NCBI GenBank assembly: GCA_016721425.1
Contig: JADKID010000007.1
Location: 310,001-374,000, forward strand
Reading direction: 5' to 3'
Source: Bryobacterales bacterium
Lineage (GTDB): Bacteria; Acidobacteriota; Terriglobia; Bryobacterales; Bryobacteraceae
DNA length: 64,000 nucleotides
Shown here one piece after another: positions 8,785 to 17,945 of this stretch. Positions within the stretch are counted from its first letter, which is position 1. The number at the start of each line of letters is the position of its first letter. The notes under the pieces were generated by a model. That model saw only the letters and a program-made list of their open reading frames with translations, did no database searches and had not been told where the DNA came from. The translations under genes were made by a program, and so were the position numbers.

Positions 8785-11496
8785 ATGAAGCTCTCGCCGG
8801 CGGCCCGCTGGACGGGCATCGCGTTCCTCGTGTTGCTGGTGAACAGCGCCTATCTGGCGGCGTTCGCGACACCGAGCATTTTCTACATGGGTAACGTGGT
8901 GCTACACATCGCGCTGGGCGTTGCGTGGGCCGCGGGTGTGTTGTGGCTGCTGATACGGAACAGCGAGTATCGGATGCTGGCGCTGTTGGCGCTTCCGGTG
9001 ATCGCAACCGGTGCGGCGATTACCTACACGGGCGCAGGCTTCGATTTCCGCGCGTTGCTGTGGGTCCACATTGCGCTTGGTGTGCTGACCGCGCTGGCCG
9101 CGGTGGTCCTGCTGAAGCAGCGGGTGGTTATGGTGGTGTGCGCCGCTTGCGCGGTGTTCGTCGTCGGCGCGCTGGGCTATCAGCGGGCCTACCCTGGGCA
9201 CCTCGTGAAAATCGTCAATCCGATGCGTGTTCCGGCGACGATGGAGGAGGAGGGCGCGGGGGCAAAGTCGCCGTTCTGGCCGTCGTCGGCCAACACGAAT
9301 GTGAACGGCATCATCCCGGCGAATTTCTTTATGGACTCGAAGCTTTGCGGCGAGTGCCACAAGGACGCCTACGAGCAGTGGAACTCCTCGATGCATCACT
9401 TCTCGTCGTTCAACAATCGATATTATGCACGCTCGATCGAGCATATGCAGGAGATCAGCGGCACGCAGGGCTCGAAGTGGTGTGCCGGGTGTCATGACCA
9501 CGCGGTGTTCTTCAACGGGCGGTTTGAGAAGCCAATCAAGGATCAGATCGACACACCGGAGGCACAGACGGGACTGGGTTGCGTTTCGTGCCATTCGATT
9601 GTCCACGTGGATTCGACGATGGGCAATGGCGGATTCACGATCGAATACCCCAAGCTGCACGATCTGGCGTCTTCGCGGAATCCCTACATCCGCGCGATCG
9701 ACCGGTTTCTGACGAAGGTGGATCCGGAGCCGCATCGCCGGACGTTTCTGAAGCCGTTCATGAAGGACTCGTCGGAGTTTTGCTCGACCTGCCATAAGGT
9801 GCATCTGGACGGTCCGGTGAACAACTACCGCTGGCTGCGCGGCTTTAATGAATACGACAACTGGCAGGCATCGGGGGTTTCGGGAGAGGGCGCGCGGTCT
9901 TTCTACTATCCTGAGAAGCCGTCCACCTGCGCGGGGTGTCACATGGAACTGGTGCCGTCGCAGGATCCGGGCAACCGCAACGGGATGGTCCATAATCATC
10001 GATTTGCGGCCGCTAACACCGCAGTTGCGCACGTAAATGGCGACAAAACGCAGCTTGCCGCCACGCAGGGCTTTCTGAAGAATGGCTTCATCAGCGTGGA
10101 CATCTTCTCGGCCGCACCGGCGGATGCGGCGCCACAGACTCAGATGCAGCGGCGGCGCGACGCGGCCCCGCAAGCGCTGACGAGCTTTGCTGTGGGCGAG
10201 GAGGCGGAGCATACCGGCGGCGCCTATTTCCTGCGGGAGGTTGGTAAGCTGGCCGCACCGTTGGACAAGGCCGGCACGAAGTTCACGCCGGGCTCGACGA
10301 TCCGGATGGATGTGGTGGTGCGCACGCGAAAGATCGGGCACTTCTTCCCCGGTGGCACGGTGGACGCCTATGATGTGTGGCTGGAACTGGAGGGGAAGGA
10401 CGCCACAGGCAAGAGGGTGTACTGGTCTGGCGAGGCGGCCGAGAACGGCGCCGGTCCGGTGGAGAAGGGCGCGCACTTCTATCGCTCGATGCAACTCGAT
10501 GGCGACGGCAACCCGATCAATAAGCGCAACGCGTGGCAGACGCGCTCGCTGCTTTATGTCCGGCTGATCCCGCCTGGCGCGGCGGATGTGGCGCACTACC
10601 GGGTGCAGATCCCGAAGGGGGCAAAAGGCCCGCTGACGTTTGCGGCGAAGCTCAACTACCGCAAGTTCTCGCACTACTACAACGAGTTTTCCTATGGTTT
10701 GAAGGCTAAGCGGAATCAGGATCCGAAGCTGGTTTCGATCCAGCACGACAGCCGGGAATACGAGCGTGATCCGAACGCGAAGATCCCGCTGATTCCAATC
10801 ACAACGCTGGCGAAAGCTGAAGTGAAGTTGGAGCTGGCATCGCCCGGTGAAGAGACGAACTGGACGCCGGCGGTGAAACGCGAGGATCGCGAGCGATGGA
10901 ACGACTGGGGCATTGGGATGCTGCTGCAAGGCGATTTGAAGGGGGCAGAATACGCCTTCACGCGTGTCACTGAGGCGCAACCGGAGTATGCGGACGGGTG
11001 GCTGAACGTGGCCCGGGCGCTGATCCAAGAGGGCGAGATCGAGCGTGCCAAGGAGTTTATCGCCAAGGCGCTACAGCTCAAGCCGGATTTGGGCCGTAGC
11101 CACTTTTTCCTCGCTATGGCGCAGAAGACGGAAGGCGATTACGACGGAGCGCTGGTGTCGTTGCGAAAGGTGGCGGCGCAGTACCCACGCGATCGCGTGG
11201 TGCAGAATCAGATCGGCCGGGTGTTGTTTTTGAAGCGGGATTTCAAGGGCGCGGTGGCGGCGCTGGAAAATGTCCTGTCGGTGGATCCGGAGGACATCCA
11301 GGCGCACTACAACCTGATGCTGGCGCGGCGGGGACTTGGCGACTTGGCAGGGGCGGCGCGGGAAGAGAAGCTCTTCCGCCGTTTCAAGGCCGATGAGGCA
11401 TCGCAGGCGCTGACCGCCAAGATGCGGCAGGTTTCGCCGGAAGACAACAACGAGCGCCAGATGATTCATGAGCACGAAAGCGCCCCCATCCAATGA
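8785..11496 (+). CDS. Membrane-anchored pentaheme c-type cytochrome fused to TPRs
   Basis: A 903-residue protein. The true start is ATG 8785 with AGGGGA seven bases upstream; the longer frame runs into the previous gene. Residues 5-127 contain about five transmembrane helices. Five heme-attachment motifs follow: CGECH at 188, CAGCH at 233, CVSCH at 266, CSTCH at 333 and CAGCH at 382, a spacing reminiscent of the cytochrome c554 family. A beta-rich segment (about 430-670) precedes C-terminal TPRs (from about 710, e.g. WNDWGIGMLLQGDLKGAEYAF). Covalent hemes place this part in the periplasm or outside. Likely an electron carrier that docks partners through its TPRs; donor and acceptor are unknown. 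It overlaps the CRTAC1 gene by four bases (ATGA). Confidence 0.85.
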   Translation: MKLSPAARWTGIAFLVLLVNSAYLAAFATPSIFYMGNVVLHIALGVAWAAGVLWLLIRNSEYRMLALLALPVIATGAAITYTGAGFDFRALLWVHIALGVLTALAAVVLLKQRVVMVVCAACAVFVVGALGYQRAYPGHLVKIVNPMRVPATMEEEGAGAKSPFWPSSANTNVNGIIPANFFMDSKLCGECHKDAYEQWNSSMHHFSSFNNRYYARSIEHMQEISGTQGSKWCAGCHDHAVFFNGRFEKPIKDQIDTPEAQTGLGCVSCHSIVHVDSTMGNGGFTIEYPKLHDLASSRNPYIRAIDRFLTKVDPEPHRRTFLKPFMKDSSEFCSTCHKVHLDGPVNNYRWLRGFNEYDNWQASGVSGEGARSFYYPEKPSTCAGCHMELVPSQDPGNRNGMVHNHRFAAANTAVAHVNGDKTQLAATQGFLKNGFISVDIFSAAPADAAPQTQMQRRRDAAPQALTSFAVGEEAEHTGGAYFLREVGKLAAPLDKAGTKFTPGSTIRMDVVVRTRKIGHFFPGGTVDAYDVWLELEGKDATGKRVYWSGEAAENGAGPVEKGAHFYRSMQLDGDGNPINKRNAWQTRSLLYVRLIPPGAADVAHYRVQIPKGAKGPLTFAAKLNYRKFSHYYNEFSYGLKAKRNQDPKLVSIQHDSREYERDPNAKIPLIPITTLAKAEVKLELASPGEETNWTPAVKREDRERWNDWGIGMLLQGDLKGAEYAFTRVTEAQPEYADGWLNVARALIQEGEIERAKEFIAKALQLKPDLGRSHFFLAMAQKTEGDYDGALVSLRKVAAQYPRDRVVQNQIGRVLFLKRDFKGAVAALENVLSVDPEDIQAHYNLMLARRGLGDLAGAAREEKLFRRFKADEASQALTAKMRQVSPEDNNERQMIHEHESAPIQ

Positions 11497-13112
11497 AGAC
11501 TACGATATTGTTTCTGTTTGCCGCCGGCGCGCTCTGGGGGCAGGCGCGGTTCACGGACGTGACCAAGGGCGCAGGCATCAGTTTCACGCACAACGCCGGT
11601 AAGGTGGGGAAGAAGTGGCTGCCGGAGACAATGGGCTCGGGTGTTGCGTTCAGTGATCTGGACGCCGACGGCTATGCCGACGTCGTTCTGCTGAACTCCA
11701 AAGACTGGACAGCCAGGGGACGCCGGACGCTCTCCGCACTGTACCGGAACAACAAGAACGGCACGTTCACCAATGTGACGGCCGGGAGCGGGCTGGACGT
11801 GGAGATGTACGCTCTTGGCATCGCCGTGGGCGACTACGATAACGATGGCCGCGATGATCTTTACGTAACGGCACTGGAGGGCGACCGCCTGTTCCACAAT
11901 GAAGGGAATCTGAAGTTCCGCAACGTGACGAAGATTAGCGGCATAGTGAATGCCGCCTTTGGGACGTCGGCCGCGTGGTTCGATTATGATCGCGACGGAC
12001 GGCTGGATCTCTACGTGGCGAACTATGTGCAGTGGACCCGCGAAAAGGATTTGTGGTGCTCGCTGGACGGCGTTTCGAAGTCCTATTGCACGCCGGAATC
12101 GTACAAAGGCGTCACTTCGCGCCTGTTCCACAACATGGGCGTCGGGCGTTTTGAGGACGTCACGCAGAAGGCGCGACTCTACGACCCGACGTCGAAATCG
12201 CTGGGCATCGCCGTGCTCGACTACAACTCGGATGGCTGGCCCGATCTCTTTGTCGCCAACGACACGCAGCCGAACAAGCTGTATCGCAACTTGAAGAACG
12301 GGACGTTTGCGGAAGAGGCTGTGGCGGCGGGAGTCGCATTCGGCGAGGACGGGGTGGCGCGCGGCGCCATGGGCGTGGATGCGGCTGACTATGACCGCAG
12401 CGGGCGCGCGCATTTGCTGGTGGGCAATTTCGCTAACCAGATGCTGGGTCTGTACCACAACGAGGGCACAGGGCTATTTGTGGATGAAGCACCACGCTCG
12501 GCGGTGGGGCGGGCATCGTTGCTTTCGCTGGCATTTGGCGTCTTCTTCTTCGACTACGATCTGGACGGCTGGCTGGACATCTTCGCGGCCAATGGGCATA
12601 TCGAAGAGGAGATCGCGCGGGTGCAGCCCAAGGTGAAGTTCGCTCAGACTCCGCTGCTTTTTCGCAATCTGGGCAAGTCCAAGTTCGAGGATGTCTCCAC
12701 CAAGCTCGGCCCGGACCTTTCCAAGCCGATGGTGGCGCGCGGCGCGGCGTATGCCGATTTCGACCATGACGGCGATTTGGATGTTCTGATCAGCGGCAAC
12801 AACGGGCCGGCGGTTTTGTACCGCAATGACGCGGCGCGGGGGAACAACTGGCTGAGCGTCAGGCTGAAGGGGACGAAATCGAATGCGAGCGCGATCGGCG
12901 CCGTGGTGCGGGTAGAATCCGCCTCTGGCAAACAGTGGCGGACCGTTCACTCCGGATCTAGTTATTGTTCGCAATCCGATCTGGCGCTGACATTTGGCCT
13001 GGCGCGTGACGCCGTCGTCTCCGCTATCGAGATAGAATGGCCGAGCGGGCACAAGCAGCGTTTGACCAACGTGAAGCCCAACCAGCAACTAGTCATTGAA
13101 GAGGCAAAATAG
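11493..13112 (+). CDS. CRTAC1 family protein (FG-GAP repeats plus ASPIC/UnbV)
   Basis: A 539-residue secreted protein with signal peptide MKTTILFLFAAGALWGQA. It carries at least six FG-GAP/VCBS repeats, each with an Asp-rich calcium loop: DLDADGYADV, GDYDNDGRDDL, DYDRDGRLDL, DYNSDGWPDL, DYDLDGWLDI and DFDHDGDLDV. The C-terminal 90 residues are an ASPIC/UnbV domain (SNASAIGAVVRVESASGK ... IEIEWPSGHKQ). This is the usual bacterial CRTAC1 layout, predicted as a beta-propeller on the cell surface. The ATGA overlap with the cytochrome gene indicates tight coupling; together with the first gene it brackets the cytochrome with two FG-GAP/ASPIC proteins. Confidence 0.88.
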   Translation: MKTTILFLFAAGALWGQARFTDVTKGAGISFTHNAGKVGKKWLPETMGSGVAFSDLDADGYADVVLLNSKDWTARGRRTLSALYRNNKNGTFTNVTAGSGLDVEMYALGIAVGDYDNDGRDDLYVTALEGDRLFHNEGNLKFRNVTKISGIVNAAFGTSAAWFDYDRDGRLDLYVANYVQWTREKDLWCSLDGVSKSYCTPESYKGVTSRLFHNMGVGRFEDVTQKARLYDPTSKSLGIAVLDYNSDGWPDLFVANDTQPNKLYRNLKNGTFAEEAVAAGVAFGEDGVARGAMGVDAADYDRSGRAHLLVGNFANQMLGLYHNEGTGLFVDEAPRSAVGRASLLSLAFGVFFFDYDLDGWLDIFAANGHIEEEIARVQPKVKFAQTPLLFRNLGKSKFEDVSTKLGPDLSKPMVARGAAYADFDHDGDLDVLISGNNGPAVLYRNDAARGNNWLSVRLKGTKSNASAIGAVVRVESASGKQWRTVHSGSSYCSQSDLALTFGLARDAVVSAIEIEWPSGHKQRLTNVKPNQQLVIEEAK

Positions 13113-13118
13113 ACTCAT

Positions 13119-13979
13119 ATGAATCCGAAATTCGAACTCGCCGCGATTACCGATGAGTTCTCGCCCGACCTCGCCGTCGCCTTGGACGCAATGGCCCCGA
13201 TTGGAATGACCGCCTGCGAACTGCGTGTGGTGGGCGGCAAGAACGTGATGAACTTGACCGACGATGAGGTGAAGCAGGCGATGGACTTGCTGAATGCGAA
13301 GGGCATTCGCGTCCTGGGCCTGTCTTCCCCCATCCTGAAGTGCACTCTGCCCGAGGGCGGAGCGGTGGACGAGCGATTCCAGCAGGATATGTTTGGCGCC
13401 GCCTACACGATGGACGATCAGCCGCGCCTGGCCGAGCGCGCCATCCGTCTGTGCGAGATGACCGGAGCGAAGGTAGTCCGGGTGTTTTCCTTCTGGCGCA
13501 CGGTGGATCCGAATCTGTGCTTTCAGCCGGCCTGCGAGGCCATCGCCAAGCTGGCCGATCAGTTCAAGCAGCACGACATCATCTGCGGAATTGAGAACGA
13601 GCACGCCTGCAACATCGGCACCGCGGAAGAGGCAGCGCGTTTCCTCAACGCCGTCCCGCACACGCATCTGAAGCTCGTCTGGGATCCGGCCAACGCTCTG
13701 GTTGCGGGCGAGGAGCCTTTCCCCCACGGCTACAATCTGCTGCCGAAGGACCGGATTGTGCATGTCCACGCCAAGGACTGCCATATGGACGGGCACAAGC
13801 CGGTGTGGGGTCCGGTAGGCAGCAGGCACGTGGACTGGAAGGGGCAGATTGCCGCACTGCTCAACGACGGTTACGCGGGCGCAGTCAGTCTGGAGACTCA
13901 CTGGCCTGGGCCGAACGGCAACAAACTGGAAGGCAGCATCATCTGCGGGTGGAACCTGCGAGGGCTGCTCGCCGGGTAG
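13119..13979 (+). CDS. Sugar phosphate isomerase/epimerase-like TIM-barrel protein
   Basis: A 286-residue cytoplasmic protein of the xylose isomerase-like TIM-barrel (AP endonuclease 2) superfamily. Likely metal ligands are visible in the expected order: Glu in GIENEH, Asp in VWDPANAL, His in HVHAKD and Glu in SLETHW. There is no signal peptide. It begins six bases after the CRTAC1 stop and may be read through from that operon, although its function is metabolic. Members interconvert keto-sugars or act on cyclitols; the substrate cannot be determined. The Gfo/Idh/MocA protein near the left edge is a frequent pathway partner of such enzymes but is 11 kb away. Confidence 0.85.
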   Translation: MNPKFELAAITDEFSPDLAVALDAMAPIGMTACELRVVGGKNVMNLTDDEVKQAMDLLNAKGIRVLGLSSPILKCTLPEGGAVDERFQQDMFGAAYTMDDQPRLAERAIRLCEMTGAKVVRVFSFWRTVDPNLCFQPACEAIAKLADQFKQHDIICGIENEHACNIGTAEEAARFLNAVPHTHLKLVWDPANALVAGEEPFPHGYNLLPKDRIVHVHAKDCHMDGHKPVWGPVGSRHVDWKGQIAALLNDGYAGAVSLETHWPGPNGNKLEGSIICGWNLRGLLAG

Positions 13980-13996
13980 ATCCTGGGTAAAGCCCG

Positions 13997-14024
13997 TTAA
14001 ATCTCGCAACGCGTCTGCTATCCT
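13997..14024 (+). promoter_or_regulatory. Possible sigma-70 promoter of the MoxR/VWA operon
   Basis: In the 72-base gap before the DUF4159 gene, TTAAAT (13997-14002) and TATCCT (14019-14024) are separated by 16 bases, and a GAGGGG ribosome site lies at 14034-14039. This is the only gap larger than 20 bases before the end of the operon at 27438, so the main promoter should be here. The hexamers match the consensus only moderately. Confidence 0.35.
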
Positions 14025-14051
14025 AAGGCCCACGAGGGGCATCTAACGTCT

Positions 14052-14849
14052 ATGAGCAAGCGTGTGGCTCGCATTGCGTTGCTGTTTTTGCTTGCAGGAT
14101 CCTTGTGGGCATTCCAGCGTGGCATCCGGAACCTGTTCCCGGATAGCGATGATGAGACTCCGCCGGCAGACGGCAACGAGAAGGCTGAGTTCATGTGGGC
14201 CCGGCTGCGCTACAGCAACTTCCAGGGCGGGGGGGGCATGTGGGCGCGGCGCGGCGCGTGGACGGTGGATTTCCCCAAGGCGGACCGGCAGTTCCTGCAG
14301 GGAGTGCGGCGCCTCACCCGGTTGCAGACGCGCTCGATGGAGCACATCGTCGATCTCATCAGCGACGACATCTTTGACTATCCGTTTGTCTACGCCGTGG
14401 AGGTGGGGCACTGGAACCTGCCTGACGCACAGGCCCGAAAACTGCGGGAGTTTACGGATCGTGGCGGGTTCCTGATGACGGACGATTTCCACGGCACGTT
14501 CGAGTGGGACATCTTCACGACTAGCCTCAACAAGGGCTTTGGTGATCGTCCGATCACCGACATTGAAAGCGAAGACCCGATCTTCCACGTGGTCTTCGAT
14601 CTGAAGGACCGGTTCCAGGTCCCCGGCATCGTCAATTACCCCTTTGGCCAGACGCATGAGTACGACGGCCTGGAGCCCAAGTGGCGGGCCGTGCGGGACG
14701 ACAAGGGGCGCATTGTTCTGGGCATCTGCCACAACATGGATCAGGGTGACGCCTGGGAGTGGGCCGACAATCCGCGTTATCCGGAGAAGTACGCGAGCCA
14801 AGCCTATCGCACCGGCATCAACTATATCGTCTACGCGATGACGCACTAG
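14052..14849 (+). CDS. DUF4159 domain protein, secreted
   Basis: A 265-residue protein with a signal peptide (MSKRVARIALLFLLAGSLWAF). The body matches DUF4159: FMWARLRY, DFPKADRQFLQGVRRL, then DYPFVYAVEVGHW, a GGFLMTDDFHG block and the C-terminal INYIVYAMTH. DUF4159 has a glutamine amidotransferase-like fold with no known reaction and is repeatedly found with MoxR, DUF58 and VWA genes. It is the first gene of an operon whose members are spaced 16 bases or overlap as far as 27438. The family and context point to envelope assembly or protein quality control around the MoxR ATPase; that role is inference. Confidence 0.85.
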   Translation: MSKRVARIALLFLLAGSLWAFQRGIRNLFPDSDDETPPADGNEKAEFMWARLRYSNFQGGGGMWARRGAWTVDFPKADRQFLQGVRRLTRLQTRSMEHIVDLISDDIFDYPFVYAVEVGHWNLPDAQARKLREFTDRGGFLMTDDFHGTFEWDIFTTSLNKGFGDRPITDIESEDPIFHVVFDLKDRFQVPGIVNYPFGQTHEYDGLEPKWRAVRDDKGRIVLGICHNMDQGDAWEWADNPRYPEKYASQAYRTGINYIVYAMTH

Positions 14850-14865
14850 GAAACAGCGGTACCCG

Positions 14866-17094
14866 ATGTTTGAGTTCCTCTTCAACTATCCGCTGACGGT
14901 CTTCCAGAAGGGCACGCTCGTGTTTGCGAGCGGGTGGCCGCTGTGGCTGCTAGGTGCGCTGGTGCTGGCGGCGGCCGCGCTGGTGGCGTGGCTATTCCTG
15001 CGGAAGCCGTTGCCCAGGGCGCGGGCTTTGGTGTTGGGAGGATTGCAGTGGGCGGCCATCGCGCTGCTGTTGCTCATGCTTTTTCAGCCGGCGGTGAGCG
15101 TCTCGCAACTGAAGCCGCAACAGAATGTTGTTGCCGTCCTGGTGGACACGTCGCGCAGCATGGCTCTGGAGGAGCGACTAGGGAAAGCCGTAGGACTGCT
15201 GAATTCAGGCTTACTGGAGCAGCTCAAGAAGCGATTCCCGGTGCGGCTCTACAGCGCGGCGCGGGATCTGTCGCGGCTGGAATCGCTGCCGGCGATGGCC
15301 ACGCAGCCGGTGACGAATCTGGGCGATTCGCTCCAGGGGGCGACAGGTGAGGCGGCGACATTGCCGATCGGCGCGATTGTTCTGCTGAGTGACGGCGCGG
15401 ACAATGCGGGCGGGCTCGACACCAACACGATGGCGGCGCTACGGCGCTCGCGGATTCCGATTCACACGATTGGTTTTGGCCGGGAGCAGATGGATCGGGA
15501 TCTGGAGATCACGGACGCGCAGATTCCCGTGCGGTCTTTGCCCGACGCGCGACTCTCTGCCACGGTGACGCTACGGCAGGCAGGATATGCCGGCAAGCCG
15601 GTGCGGCTGATGGTGCAAGACGGCAGCAAGACGCTGGCGACGCGGGAGATCCGGTTGCCGGACGACGGGCAATCGTCACGGGAGGTGATCTCGTTCCAAT
15701 CCGGACCGGCCGGCGCCAAGGCGCTGCGCGTTTCGCTGGCGGTGCTGGATGGGGAGACAAACGACAAGAACAACGCCGTCACACGGCTGGTGAATGTGGA
15801 GGACCGCAAGCCGCGCATCCTCTACTTTGAGGGCGAGCCGCGGTGGGAGATGAAGTTCATCCGGCGCGCCGCGGAACTGGATGCGAACCTCGAACTGGTC
15901 TCCATCGTACGGACGACGCAGAACAAGTTCTACCGGCAGGGCGTCACGGATCCGAAGGAACTGGAGCACGGATTCCCGGATTCTATCGAAGAGCTCTTCC
16001 GCTACCAGGGCATCATCATCGGCAATGTGGAGGCGGGCTACTTCAATGCGCAGCAGCAATCACTGCTGAAGGAGTTTGCGGACCGGCGGGGCGGCGGGGT
16101 GTTGTTCCTGGGGGGACGCGCGACGTTATCGGATGGCGGTTGGAACCATAGCCCCGCGGCGGACATGCTGCCCGTGCTACTGCCGGATCGAAAGGGAACG
16201 TTTCATCGCGAACCGGCTGCTGTGGAGCTTACCGTGGCCGGCCGGGACAGCCTGGTGACGCGCGTGGAGGAATCGCCCGACAAGAACATGGCGAAGTGGA
16301 AGAGCCTGCCGATGATAGCCGACTATCAGGAGACCGGTGCGGCGAAGCCCGGCGCGCTGGTGCTGGCGGAGTTGCGCCCGACGAGCGGCGGCAGGTTTCC
16401 GTTGCTGGCCACGCAGAACTTCGGCCGGGGGCGCGTGGCGCTGTTCGCGACGGGCGGGAGTTGGCGCTGGCAAATGGGGCAGGACTCCAAAGACATGAGC
16501 CACGAGGTGTTCTGGCAGCAGTTGCTCCGCTGGATGGTGAGTGATGTATCGGGTCGTGTGGCGGCAGTGACCAGCAGACAGGTTTACGAGGACGATGCGC
16601 GGATCGTGCTCCAGGCCGGGGTGCGCGACATGAATTATCTGCCCTCGGCGGAGGCGACCGTGGAGGCCCACATACTGGGCCCAGGCGGTGCGGCGGCGGT
16701 GGTTCCGCTGCGGCCAGTCACCGGTGTGCCTGGCGCCTACACAGGGGAGTGGCGCGCGGAGGCGCCAGGAGCTTATCTGACTGAGATCGTCGCCAAACAG
16801 GGCGAAACAGAATTGGGCCGCGATGTGCTGAACTTCCGGCGGGAAGACGGCGTGGCCGAGAACTTCCGCACCGAGCAGAATCGGGAATTGCTGGAGCGCA
16901 TCGCGCAGCAGACGGGCGGGCGGTACTACAAGCCGGAGGATGCGGGCCGATTGCCGCAGGAGATTGAGTACTCCGATGCAGGCATCTCGGTAAAGGAGAC
17001 GCACGGCATCTGGAATGCGCCGGCGGCGTTCCTTTTATTGGCGGGTCTGAAGGCCGCCGAATGGCTGCTGCGGCGGAAATGGGGTGCGGTTTGA
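14866..17094 (+). CDS. VWA / glutamine amidotransferase-like membrane protein
   Basis: A 742-residue membrane protein. Two N-terminal transmembrane helices (about 25-45 and 55-75) precede a von Willebrand A domain with a MIDAS-type DTSRS at residues 94-98 and IVLLSDGADNAGG further on. Residues about 310-450 resemble a class I glutamine amidotransferase-like fold (RILYFEGEPRWEMKFIRRAA, GIIIGNVEAGYF, GGVLFLGG) without an obvious catalytic triad. A last helix lies at the C-terminus (AAFLLLAGLKAAEWLL). This architecture is standard for periplasmic-facing VWA partners of MoxR ATPases. It overlaps the next gene by 16 bases with the start I prefer there. Confidence 0.83.
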   Translation: MFEFLFNYPLTVFQKGTLVFASGWPLWLLGALVLAAAALVAWLFLRKPLPRARALVLGGLQWAAIALLLLMLFQPAVSVSQLKPQQNVVAVLVDTSRSMALEERLGKAVGLLNSGLLEQLKKRFPVRLYSAARDLSRLESLPAMATQPVTNLGDSLQGATGEAATLPIGAIVLLSDGADNAGGLDTNTMAALRRSRIPIHTIGFGREQMDRDLEITDAQIPVRSLPDARLSATVTLRQAGYAGKPVRLMVQDGSKTLATREIRLPDDGQSSREVISFQSGPAGAKALRVSLAVLDGETNDKNNAVTRLVNVEDRKPRILYFEGEPRWEMKFIRRAAELDANLELVSIVRTTQNKFYRQGVTDPKELEHGFPDSIEELFRYQGIIIGNVEAGYFNAQQQSLLKEFADRRGGGVLFLGGRATLSDGGWNHSPAADMLPVLLPDRKGTFHREPAAVELTVAGRDSLVTRVEESPDKNMAKWKSLPMIADYQETGAAKPGALVLAELRPTSGGRFPLLATQNFGRGRVALFATGGSWRWQMGQDSKDMSHEVFWQQLLRWMVSDVSGRVAAVTSRQVYEDDARIVLQAGVRDMNYLPSAEATVEAHILGPGGAAAVVPLRPVTGVPGAYTGEWRAEAPGAYLTEIVAKQGETELGRDVLNFRREDGVAENFRTEQNRELLERIAQQTGGRYYKPEDAGRLPQEIEYSDAGISVKETHGIWNAPAAFLLLAGLKAAEWLLRRKWGAV

Positions 17095-17945
17095 GGATTC
17101 TACTGACCGGCGCACTGCTGTCTGTTTCGATGTACGCGGCGGATTATCGCGTGATTGTGGCCGGGCTGGGCGGAGAGGTGGACTACGATACTCGCTTCCA
17201 GCTGCATGCCGCGGAGTCGCAGAAGTTGCTGGGGGGCGAGTGCGAGGCTCTGATTGGCGCCCGCGCCACGAAGACGAATCTGAAGGCCGCGTTGGAGAAA
17301 TTGACCAAGGCGACGGCGGAGGACACGCTCACGGTGCTGCTGATCGGGCATGGCACCTTTGACGGACTGGCGTATAAGTTCAATCTGGCGGGGCCGGATG
17401 TCTCGGCCGAGGAGTTGCGCGGGATGCTGGATCCGATTGCGGCGCGACAACTGATCGTGCTGGCCACCAGTTCCAGCGGGGCGGCGGTGGAGGCGCTACG
17501 GCGGGAAAATCGCGTGATCGTTACGGCGACGAAATCCGGCACGGAGAAAAATGCCGTGGTGTTTGCGCGGTACTGGGTGGAGGCGTTGCGCGACGCGGCT
17601 GCCGACACCGATAAGAACGAGATCCTGACAGCGGGCGAGGCATTCCAGTTTGCCAAGCAGAGGACGGCGAACTTCTACGAGACGCAGAAACGGATTGCCA
17701 CCGAGCACCCATTGCTGGAGACGGGCGGGATCGCGCAGCGCTTTGCGGTGCTGCGGATGGGGACCGCGCAAAAGGCGTCGAACGATCCCGCAAAGCGCGC
17801 GCTGCTGCTGAAGAAAGATGAGCTGGAGACCGCCATCGACAAGCTCAAGCTGGAAAAGGCAGCAATGCCGATCGACGCGTACAAGAAGCGGCTGTCCGCA
17901 CTGCTGGTGGAACTGGCCCAGACGCAGGAGGAGATCGAGAAGTGA
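17079..17945 (+). CDS. Caspase-like (C13/C14-type fold) protein lacking the catalytic cysteine
   Basis: About 288 residues. The upstream frame reaches back to 17061, but ATG 17079 or TTG 17091 gives a proper signal peptide (RILLTGALLSVSMYAA). The core reads as a caspase/legumain-like fold: strand DTLTVLLIGHG with candidate catalytic His91, and strand QLIVLATSSSG where the cysteine of such enzymes would be expected but Ser131 stands instead. The C-terminal 55 residues are a charged coiled coil (RALLLKKDELETAIDKL). It lies inside the MoxR/VWA operon and overlaps both neighbours. Either a pseudoprotease scaffold or a serine variant. The family assignment comes from motif reading alone and needs a structure prediction. 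Confidence 0.6.
   Translation: MGCGLRILLTGALLSVSMYAADYRVIVAGLGGEVDYDTRFQLHAAESQKLLGGECEALIGARATKTNLKAALEKLTKATAEDTLTVLLIGHGTFDGLAYKFNLAGPDVSAEELRGMLDPIAARQLIVLATSSSGAAVEALRRENRVIVTATKSGTEKNAVVFARYWVEALRDAAADTDKNEILTAGEAFQFAKQRTANFYETQKRIATEHPLLETGGIAQRFAVLRMGTAQKASNDPAKRALLLKKDELETAIDKLKLEKAAMPIDAYKKRLSALLVELAQTQEEIEK

Noticed and set aside
6993..8819. 608-codon open frame on the minus strand
   Set aside because: It is the antisense shadow of the TPR/FG-GAP gene; its translation is rich in Arg, His and Pro with no domain, as expected from high-GC codon bias.
8902..11028. 708-codon open frame on the minus strand
   Set aside because: Antisense to the cytochrome gene with its clear CxxCH motifs; the antisense product has no motif.
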